Assembly: GCA_032871835.1 (NCBI GenBank)
Contig: CM065298.1
Coordinates: forward strand, 72,072,154-72,136,153
Source of the DNA: Dipteronia dyeriana
Lineage: Eukaryota > Streptophyta > Magnoliopsida > Sapindales > Sapindaceae
Direction: 5' to 3'
DNA length: 64,000 nucleotides
A program made the position numbers and the translations under genes. Under the pieces are notes generated by a model. That model was not told the DNA's origin. It worked only from the letters and a program-made list of their open reading frames with translations, and ran no database searches. Below are positions 56,399-64,000 of the stretch, piece after piece. Position 1 is the first letter of the stretch; every line of letters begins with the position of its first letter.

Positions 56399-57616
56399 TT
56401 ACTATGGCAAATCAGGTCTTTTATTAGACACTGATTTCGAAATCAATTGCGATTTCGACTGGGTAATGGGTCTGCAATATCAGACACTGATTGTGATTCC
56501 AATGTGAAATTTAATTTGATATCAACTGATATATGTGCTATCATTTATGTGATACTAAAACAATTTTGTTTTTTGTTTCGGATATTATGACAAAAAAATC
56601 TAATGTGAACTCCAGTATTCCACTAGAGACTCCGAAATTTAATCCAACTATGGGATTAGATACTTCGGTTGTGAATTCTTTGCTTGTGGATGAGGTACCT
56701 GTAGTATTGCCTACTGTGACCACAACTACTCTAGCCATCAACTCCTTCATGAGAAACATGCCAGATCCAGTGATGAGCTAGTATATGAGTCAAGGGAATG
56801 TTCCCATGGCAAATCCTTACATGAATTCGATACCTTTACCGATGAATCATATAGAGAAGCCTGATAAGTTCAGTGGACCGAATTTTAAACGATGGCAGTA
56901 AAAAAATGTAGTTCTATCTGACCACACTGAACCTTGTCAGGTTCTTGACTGAAGATGCTCCTAAACCTAATAGTGGTGAAGAGCGAGATGTTCATGTATG
57001 GAATGCTATTGATGCATGGAATCACTCAGATTTCCTATGCCATAATTACATACTGAACAGGCTGTCAGATTTGTTATATAACATCTATTCTTCAATGAAA
57101 ACAACCAAAGAACTGTGGGAATCGTTAGACCGAAAATATAAAAATGAGGACGCTGGTTCCAAGAAGTTTATTGTGGGCCGGTTTCTTGATTACAAGATGG
57201 GGGATTCCAATACAGTTATGAGTCAAGTCCAAGAGCTACAGGTGATTCTTCATGAGATACATGCTGAAGGGATGACCCTGAATGAAACCTTTTAGGTGGC
57301 TGCAATCATTGAGAAGCTTCCTCCTTCATGGAATGAGTTCAAGAACTATCTCAAACATAAACGAAAGGAGATGAAGATCAAGGATCTGATTCTCAAGATT
57401 CGTATTCAAGATGATCATATGAAGTATGACAAGAAAAATGTCAATGCATCTGAAGTGAAGATCAATGTAGTTGAGCATGGGCAAAGTTCAAGAACAAGTC
57501 TGGGAAAGGATCCAAAATTGGTCCTAAGGAAGGAGTCTTTAAGAAGCCAAAATTCCAAGGGAAGTGCTTCCACTATCACTAGCTGGGTCACAAATCTTCT
57601 GAGTGCAGGTTGCTAA
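56399..57616 (+). pseudogene. Element C interior 2: leader end and gag
   Basis: The leader resumes after the TTACT duplication. Gag-like coding begins near 56,588 (MTKKSNVNSSIPLETPKF), reaches a stop after MPDPVMS, and continues with HIEKPDKFSGPNFKRWQ. The frame 56,945-57,295 holds [20 protein letters not shown] and [20 protein letters not shown], the UBN2-type gag body, ending in a stop. 57,296-57,616 continues it (KLPPSWNEFKNYLKHKRKEM). The zinc knuckle around 57,557 is damaged (CFHYH-stop-LGHKSSEC). Confidence 0.88.
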
Positions 57617-57689
57617 AGAAGAAGAAGAACCACGAGGCAAACATGGTTGCTGGGATCTTAAAAGATGTATCCGAGATCAATCTCTCTAA

Positions 57690-58830
57690 AGTTGTGACTT
57701 AAGCAAACCTAGTTTGGTCAACTCAAGGGAGTGGTGGTTGGATACTGGGGCCACTCACCATTTATGCTTTGACAGAGAGATGTTCAATATGTTTGAAAAA
57801 GAGGCAAATGGGGAGAAGCTATATATGGGCAACTCAACCACATCTGACGTTAAAGGGCATGGGCAAGTCGTTCTCAAGATGACTTTTGGTATAACCCTGA
57901 ACTTGAACAATGTGTTGTATGTACCTGAAATTCGCAAGAACTTGGTGTTCGGTTCGTTGTTAAATCAGCATGGGTTCAAGATAGTGTTTGAATCAAACAA
58001 AGTAGTCTTGACTAAGCAGGGTACTTATGTGGGTAGGGGATATGTAACTGAAGGTCTTTTTAAGCTCAATGTATCTATTGTTAAATGAACTATCAATAAA
58101 GATAACGCTTTAGTTTATTTGCTTGAGTCTTCCAATTTATGGCATGGTAGACAAGGACACGTTAATTATGATACTTTGCATAGATAATCAACTTAAATCG
58201 TATTCCTACATTTAATATTGATCCTAAACATAAGTGTGAAGTTTGCGTTCAAGCAAAACAAACAAGGTCATCATTTCAAACTATTGAAAGGAAACCTGAA
58301 CCTCTTGATTTAATTCACACAGATATGTGTGACTTAAAATTTGTTCTAACAAGAGGTGGCAATAAATATTTCATCACATTTATAGATGATAGCACCAAAT
58401 ACTGCTATGTATATTTGTTAAAAAACAAGGATGAAGCTATAGAGAAGTTTAGTCTCTATAAAACCGAAGTTAAAAATCAACTTAATAAGAAAATCAAGCT
58501 ACTGAGAAGCGACCGAGGTGGTAAGTATATAACACCGTTTGGTGAATTCTGTGCATAACACAGAATCATACATCAAAACACTGCACCTTATTTCCCTCAG
58601 CAAAACGGTATTACAGAACTTAAAAATCGTACCTTGAAGGAGATGATGAATGCAATGCTGATAAGTTCTGAATTGCCTCAGAACATGTGGGGTGACGCTA
58701 TATTGTCTAGCAACTACCTTTTAAACAAGGTACCCCGAAAGAAAGAAGACAAGACCCCATATGAACTATGGAAAGGAAAGAGGCTTCCTATAAATTCTTA
58801 CAAATGTAGGGGTGTCTTGCCAAAGTAGTT
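57690..58830 (+). pseudogene. Element C interior 2: protease and integrase
   Basis: 57,714-58,088 has [12 protein letters not shown], the aspartic protease active site of copia elements, then [20 protein letters not shown]. At about 58,140 LWHGRQGHVNYDTLHR starts the zinc-binding pre-integrase part. The integrase core follows with its D,D,E residues in HTDMCDL, LRSDRGGKYI and NGITELKNRTL, broken by stops. It ends with TPYELWKGKRLPINSYKC near 58,805. Confidence 0.9.
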
Positions 58831-60461
58831 GTACCTATACCTAAGCAGGTGAAAATAAGTCCGAAAACTGTTGACTGCATTTTCATTAGATATGCACAAA
58901 ATAGTAGTGCTCATCAATTCTTAGTCTATAAATCTGACATATTAGATATGCACAAAACACGATAATGGAATCTAGAAATGCAATGTTCTTTGAACATGTA
59001 TTTCCATGTAAATCCAATGATGAAGCAAGTTCGTCAAAACGAACACATGTTGATAGCAGTGAGGACCAAGAATAAGAAAATAAAGTAGAGGATGAACCTA
59101 GATGTCGCAAAAGAGCAAGGATGGAAACTTCATTTGGTCCAGATTTTATGACCTATTTGCTATAAGGTAAACCTCAAACTTTCAAAGAAGCGGTAAGCTC
59201 TACAGAAGGACTCTTGTGGAAAGAGCTATTAAGAGCGAAATTGATTTCATCCTTCAAAACTAGACTTGGGATTAGTAGATCTTCCTCCGGGATGTAAACT
59301 GCTAGGATCCAAATAGATTTTTAAAAGAAAGATGAAAGCAGATGGATCAACTGATAAGTATAAAGCCAGACTTGTAATTAAAGGTTATAATAAACGAGAA
59401 GGCCTATACTACATTGATACATATTCTCTTGTTACAAGAATAACCTCCATTAAGATGATACATGTAATCGTAACTTTGAGAAATCTTGAAGTACATCAAA
59501 TGGATGTGAAAACGGCTTTCTTAAATGGAGATTCAGATGAAGAAATTTACATGGAACAACCTGAGGGTTTTTCTGCTCCAGGACAAGGAAAGAAAGTTTG
59601 TAAATTGGTGAAGTCTTTATATAGTTTAAAACAAGCACCAAAATAATGGCATGAGAAATTTGACAATGTTATGATGTCAAATGGATTTAAGATCAACAAA
59701 TGTGATAAATGTGTTTATATCAAAGACACAGAAAATGGCTATGTCATTGTGTGCCTTTACGTTGATTACATGCTCATTGTTGGTAGTGATGATACAATGG
59801 TCAAATCTACCAAGGATATGTTGAAATCAAGATTTGATATGAAAGATATAGGACTGACTGATGTAATGTTGGGAATGAAAATCTGAAGGACATCTAACGA
59901 ACTCATACTAAGTCAGTCACACTATATTGACATGATTCTTGAGAAATTCAACAAAAATGATTATTGAATTTCAAGAACTTTAGTATATACAAATCTACAT
60001 CAATCCAAGAATAAGGTTGAGAGCATCTCTTAACTAGAATATTCTCGAGTGATAGGAAGTCTGGTATACTTAACAAGTTGTACACGACCAGGCATAGCTA
60101 ATGCAGTCAGTAAATTAAGCAGATACACGAGTAATCTAGGAACCGATCACTAGAAAGGAATAGTATGAGTACTGAAGTACTTACGATTCACTCATAATCA
60201 TGGACTGCATTATACCAGATATCCAGATGTCCTAGAAGGATACACTGATGCTCATTGGATATTTGATATGAAGGATTCAATATCCACTAGCGGGTATGTA
60301 TTCACACTAGAAGGTTAGGAGGTGCGGCTGTATCTTGGAAATCTTCCAAACAAACACGTATAGCCAGATCCACTTTGGAATCTGAGTTTATAACATTAGA
60401 TAAATATGGTGAGTAGGCTGAATGGCTAGGCCAATTCTTAGAGGATATTCCAAGATGGCCA
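58831..60461 (+). pseudogene. Element C interior 2: reverse transcriptase and RNase H
   Basis: After a degenerate linker, LVDLPPGCKLLGSK and DKYKARLVIKGYNKREG open the RVT_2 domain; VHQMDVKTAFLNGDSDEEIY and SLYSLKQAPK follow. The catalytic motif reads LYVDYMLIVGSDD, so YVDD is mutated to YVDY. The RNase H part ([31 protein letters not shown]) has several stops. Near 60,461 the sequence jumps from CAAGATGGCCAAAG to GGGTAACATACC, losing about 750 bp that interior 1 still has, including the RNase H end. Confidence 0.9.
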
Positions 60462-60557
60462 AAGGGTAACATACCTATCCTATGCAGGTTTCGACCGTTT
60501 GAACTGACCAAACATCTTCTTTGTGTCTCCTAGGTCAATTTCATTCATGTGGGGGAT
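60462..60557 (+). other. Element C interior 2: 3' end and polypurine tract
   Basis: It matches 35,490-35,585 and ends in TGTGGGGGAT before LTR3. Confidence 0.8.
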
Positions 60558-61532
60558 TGTTGGAAATTTTATGATAAACACTTTATTTTAGAGCACGAAT
60601 TGAGTATGATAAATTCCATAAAAGTAGAAGATTAAAATGGATTCGAATTCTCCACCGTGAGAACTACGAAATGGTATACTCAAATTCATAAAATGGTTAA
60701 TGGGTGAATGAGAAATTGAGTCTCAGAGTGAACCCATTGTGTAAGGATTGAAGTGAATCCCAAATTACTTAGGGAAATTATTTATATGTAGTATATAAGT
60801 GAATGTGTGATATGAGCTATCGAAAATGTGTGGCATAGAGGCTCTCTCTCGCGTGCGTAGGGTGGGGTGGGGGGTGTAAATCTTGGACCTCGAACTTTCG
60901 AATGCACGACTCGTGTGTGGGAGCGACCTGCAGACACTAATACTGCTCTAATTGGACCGTGAGAGTCCAGTTGACCTTTTGCCACTTCTTTAAGTCAATG
61001 TTTTTGTTTTGTGAAGAATAAGGAAAGCTTTAATTGTTTGGATTCTGATTTCTGATCACTAAGAATGCAGAATCGGTTTTAATTAGAAGTAAATCTCTTT
61101 AGAGAATATTATCTAATTAAATTATCTTATTAAATAAAAAACGTATTCACCAAGATAATTCTGTATTAATCCCTAAACCCTATTGCTTTGGTTTGGCTAT
61201 AAAAAGCCATAGTATTCTGTTCATAAAACATCGAAAATAAATATACTGTATTTTGGAGCAGCCAAATTCTTTCTCTTCTCTGTTTCTTGGTGAGTTTAAA
61301 CTCGGTTTGAGTTTACTGGTTGTGGATAGTGCTTAGGCCTACCACTATTGAACTATTGTATCCTGGGAGACAATCGCCTAACACATACGGTGTTACAAGG
61401 TGAAATTGTCTTAATGACACCGTGTGAAACACGAGCCTTGGTTCTAACACTGTTTTCTAGCATGAATTTCTTGCGTTGTTCCTTTCTGTTTTCCAGATAC
61501 CGACCAGGTTTGTTTTGGAATTATTATTTACA
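60558..61532 (+). repeat. LTR3 of element C
   Basis: 975 bp, TGTTGGAAATTTTATG to ATTATTTACA, close to LTR2 throughout. The flank TTATC follows. The short open frames here are LTR sequence. Confidence 0.9.
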
Positions 61533-62201
61533 TTATCATCAGTAAGTAACCGGCCATGGATGATTCTCCAAATCAAAAAAGAAATTTTTTGGTGGCACAA
61601 AATTCCTCCAAATAATATGATTCTAATGAATCTTTGGCTTGATAACACGAACCATATCATAAAAGTCCGAGAAAGAAGGAATTCCACTCTTTGAAGGAAT
61701 CCAAATTAGATGGCCAGTTGAAGAAATTGGAGGAACAATAATTTTCTTAATCATCTCAATGATATGAGGAAATTGAGAAGAAAAATAGGTGGAAACTTCC
61801 AATTCTAATTACAGAGAATTAAAGAGACCTTTTTAAAAGAAATTGCTACACCCACCAGTCGAGCGAATTAGATCAAAAATCGACCGATGAAGCCATCTGT
61901 CACCCAATTAAATTATTGTCTAAAGCATCTCTGACTAGCCACCTAGCATTGGAAATAATAATTCGATAACACTTTTTAATGGCTGGTAAGATAACCGACT
62001 TGAACCTAGAAACCAACCCACTAGTGTGAGTGATTTTTAATCTTTCATAAAAATAATCACTCCAAATAGAGCTCTCCACTTTGGAATCCTAGCATAATTA
62101 CATATTAGCTGCTTTATTGAGAGCAACAGGATCACGAAGACCTAAGCCCTATTCATCTTTACGTAAACATACATTGTCCCAAGAAACTGTAACTAGAATC
62201 A
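61533..62201 (-). pseudogene. LINE F: zf-RVT region (first part)
   Basis: Read on the minus strand from 62,201, VSWDNVCLRKDE and GLGLRDPVALNKAANM match the block after the LINE reverse transcriptase. SSIWSDYFYERLKITH and NNLIGWQMASSVDF follow. QKISFLIWRIIHGRLLTDDN opens the zf-RVT domain and is cut at 61,533; the next residues (LRIRGF) are at the other side of element C. The 5' side is cut at 62,202 by gypsy element G, so reverse transcriptase is not in the window. Confidence 0.85.
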
Positions 62202-63044
62202 TGTTATATGTATATTTTAATGAATGTACACATCACTGACCGGTAAGACAATCCCTTAAAAAGATTGCCAGATGGACATCCAAGCCGGCAACTAGAAAAC
62301 ACCATCCAAGACATCAATTTGGAATAAGAACCGAGTAAGTCTGAACATGGGTACTAGACACATTATGTTCTACTCGGGACAACACAAGAAACCCGAGTAA
62401 AAAAGTTTAGTATACGATTCACATACGTGAGTAAGCCCGGTAATCATACTCCACAAAACATCCGTGTCAAAAAAGAGTCTCTAGAAGGATGAAACGCTAA
62501 ACAAGAAAAAAATCCCAAATCAGGCAATAACTCTCCTAGAAGACTACACCCCGATAAGGAAATAAGTCCTAAACGGACTATGACACCAGAATCCCATTAA
62601 GATTCAAACTCGATCTTCACAAGGTCTCCAAAATAGGAAAGAAGATAAAAACAACTTCAACAAGTAACCAGTCTTAATTAAAATACAATTCCTTTTCTTT
62701 TCTTGCACTATAAAGATTAGAGTTCTATACACATATAAATAGGCTGCTAATCTCATTGTAATATACATAGAGACAACGATATAGATAGACATGAGACAGA
62801 TTCAAAAAAGTAATCACTCCAAGAGAGAGGCAAGAGAGATCGAGTGGTGTAATTCTTTGTTTAAATAGTGGATTTTACTTGGTTGTGCATTCAACCGCCC
62901 CTTGGATGTTTCTCCAATCATCGGAGTTTTACCACGTAAACTCGTGTCATTATTACTTCAATTACATTCTCTTTCTCTTTTAAAAGGTCATAACCAAATT
63001 CAACATTGTTGACTTTCTCATCCATCGAGAAATCGATGTCTACA
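62202..63044 (+). repeat. 5' LTR of element G
   Basis: It starts TGTTATATGTATATTTTAAT and ends CGATGTCTACA, followed by ATTGGTGCTAGAGATGGGC, where a primer binding site is expected (the tRNA is not identified). ATATAAATA near 62,732 may be the TATA box, and TTTTACCACGTAAA near 62,928 is shared with element A. The upstream boundary is inferred from similarity to element A. Confidence 0.75.
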
Positions 63045-63088
63045 ATTGGTGCTAGAGATGGGCATTGAATCTCCGATCTGTTTAAGCA

Positions 63089-63682
63089 ATGACTGGTAGC
63101 GAAAGCAAAGACAGTTCCAGGGACATTCGAAAATCTCTAGGTAATTCTCATATAGGCGGGACTACTCAGGATCCCACCATAACCATCGGGAACCAACCGA
63201 TATCCCTAGCTGGCATCCAGCAAGTCTCTCCCACCAGTGAAGATATAGCGCATCATTTCCGTGATGCATTGCAACAGTTGCTAACAGAAGCGGTGCAAGA
63301 AGGAATATATCTATTGGCTGTAGAAGAGGCGTACCCAACGAATCCTCTATCACCTTCAAGGCTCCGATCGGTTGTAGTTGGGACGGAACTAGATGCACCA
63401 GCAGCCGTTAGGAACTCAGGTCCAATCGACCAGACTGGGGTACGACACGAAACCAAGACAAGGATCATGAAACGCCTGCAGAAGAACATCCATATCAAAG
63501 GCGAAGTCACAATCAGGCGGGCTATGATAGGCATCGTAAAGTTGATCGGTGAAGAGATTGGTCATCGTTATCAGAGGATAGTGATCGGCACTATCGTAAA
63601 TGTCACCGTAGGACCATACTCTTACAAGGCTTGGCTCTTGAGACTCGGGGGCAGAATGAAGAGTAGTTGGAAAAAGGTATGA
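63089..63682 (+). pseudogene. Element G: gag N-terminal part
   Basis: This 197-codon frame starts MTGSESKDSSRDIRKS shortly after the primer site region. It is hydrophilic and rich in Gln, Arg and Ser, as gypsy gag leaders are, but has no named motif. From about residue 115 it is strongly basic and may already be out of frame. The gag core lies in another frame downstream, so at least one frameshift separates them. Confidence 0.6.
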
Positions 63683-63814
63683 AAATCACTCGACAACTTA
63701 ACCATCGTGGAGAGTCGGTAGGCGACAGAGATGTCGTGATTTAGAGCCTGACCCTAGAATTCGAGAACAACATGTGTCAAATGGACGCGTTGATTAGGCG
63801 ATGCAGATATAAAG

Positions 63815-64000
63815 AGATTTCTGATGATGATTCTGATAGCCCTTTTACCAGAAACATTCTACGAACGCCATTCCCGGAGAGATTCAGGATGCCACACGCG
63901 GAACAGTTTTAAAAGGATACAGATCCTAAAGAACATGTCAGACGATATAAGAGTGCCATGGCCCAGTATTTCCACAACTATCCTTTGTTGTGCCTTAACT
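63815..64000 (+). pseudogene. Element G: gag core (Retrotrans_gag), partial
   Basis: The reading DDDSDSPFTRNILRTPFPER, then FRMPHAEQF, a stop, and TDPKEHVRRYKSAMAQYFHN followed by PLLCL matches the start of the Ty3/gypsy gag capsid domain (FT..I...P.P..F..P....YDG..DP..H). It runs off the window. Confidence 0.82.

Larger units (their letters stand above)
32983..61532 (+). mobile_element. Element C: three-LTR tandem Ty1/copia retrotransposon
   Basis: The order is LTR1 (32,983-33,641), interior 1 with a large deletion, LTR2 (35,586-36,561), interior 2 (split by element B), and LTR3 (60,558-61,532). The outer flanks TTATG and TTATC suggest a 5-bp duplication with one change. Removing the whole block rejoins LINE F in frame (TDDN, then LRIRGF). 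The domain order in interior 2 (gag, protease, integrase, reverse transcriptase, RNase H) makes it Ty1/copia. The shared middle LTR points to unequal recombination between two copies. Confidence 0.88.
62202..64000 (+). mobile_element. Element G: Ty3/gypsy retrotransposon, cut by window end
   Basis: An LTR of about 843 bp is followed by a leader and a gypsy-type gag. The LTR is inserted in LINE F after AATCA (62,197-62,201); the matching duplication would lie outside the window. The LTR resembles that of element A, which places A in the same lineage. Confidence 0.8.

Noticed and set aside
63162..63534. Minus-strand frames opposite the gag of element G
   Set aside because: They are antisense shadows of the gag region with no motif.

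Overview
This window looks like intergenic, repeat-dense nuclear DNA of a flowering plant, probably a dicot (my inference; the species cannot be told). It is AT-rich. Almost everything recognisable is a transposable element: plant Ty1/copia and Ty3/gypsy LTR retrotransposons, L1-type LINEs with an RNase H tail, hAT, CACTA and Harbinger-like DNA elements, and an LRR receptor-kinase fragment that still has introns. I see no intact host gene, no functional tRNA or rRNA gene and no prokaryotic feature.

Left part (1-8,095): an unassigned GC-richer block, a decayed hAT transposase (1,240-3,050), then a non-autonomous LTR element (A, 3,466-7,564). A has no coding domain but carries three different tandem arrays. 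Next (8,096-10,656) is a foldback element with arms of about 540 bp, each holding a tRNA-like A box/B box segment. One arm is interrupted by a 1.13-kb solo LTR with an ATATA target duplication. A LINE fossil (D, 14,260-18,498) is split inside its RNase H domain by a 2.6-kb solo LTR of family E, with a CACAG duplication.

Middle (19,150-30,632): a Tourist-like element with a TAA duplication; a hAT MITE made of GGGGATGG-type repeats with a GAGGTAAC duplication; a probable 6.4-kb CACTA element (23,140-29,583, CGT duplication) that encloses LRR receptor-kinase gene fragments, themselves interrupted by a hAT derivative; and another hAT MITE with an 8-bp duplication.

Right part (32,030-64,000): a four-level nest. 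LINE F (minus strand) is split at 32,982/61,533 by copia element C. C is a three-LTR tandem (LTR1 - deleted interior - LTR2 - interior - LTR3). The second leader of C is split by copia element B (minus strand, 36,832-56,398). The 5' LTR of B is split by element E (45,899-56,024, CAGTG duplication). E has LTRs of 2.3-2.6 kb, a Sirevirus-like gag, no recognisable pol, and a third ORF resembling the family annotated as putative plant transposon or envelope-like protein. The 5' end of LINE F in this window is cut by gypsy element G (62,202 to the window end), whose LTR resembles that of A.

Nearly all coding parts are broken by stops, frameshifts or lost catalytic residues. The two cleanest ORFs are the gag C-terminal part and the third ORF of E. 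The most unusual structure is an array of small hairpins in the E LTR, with a conserved GTGAG-like loop and changing but mostly self-complementary stems.
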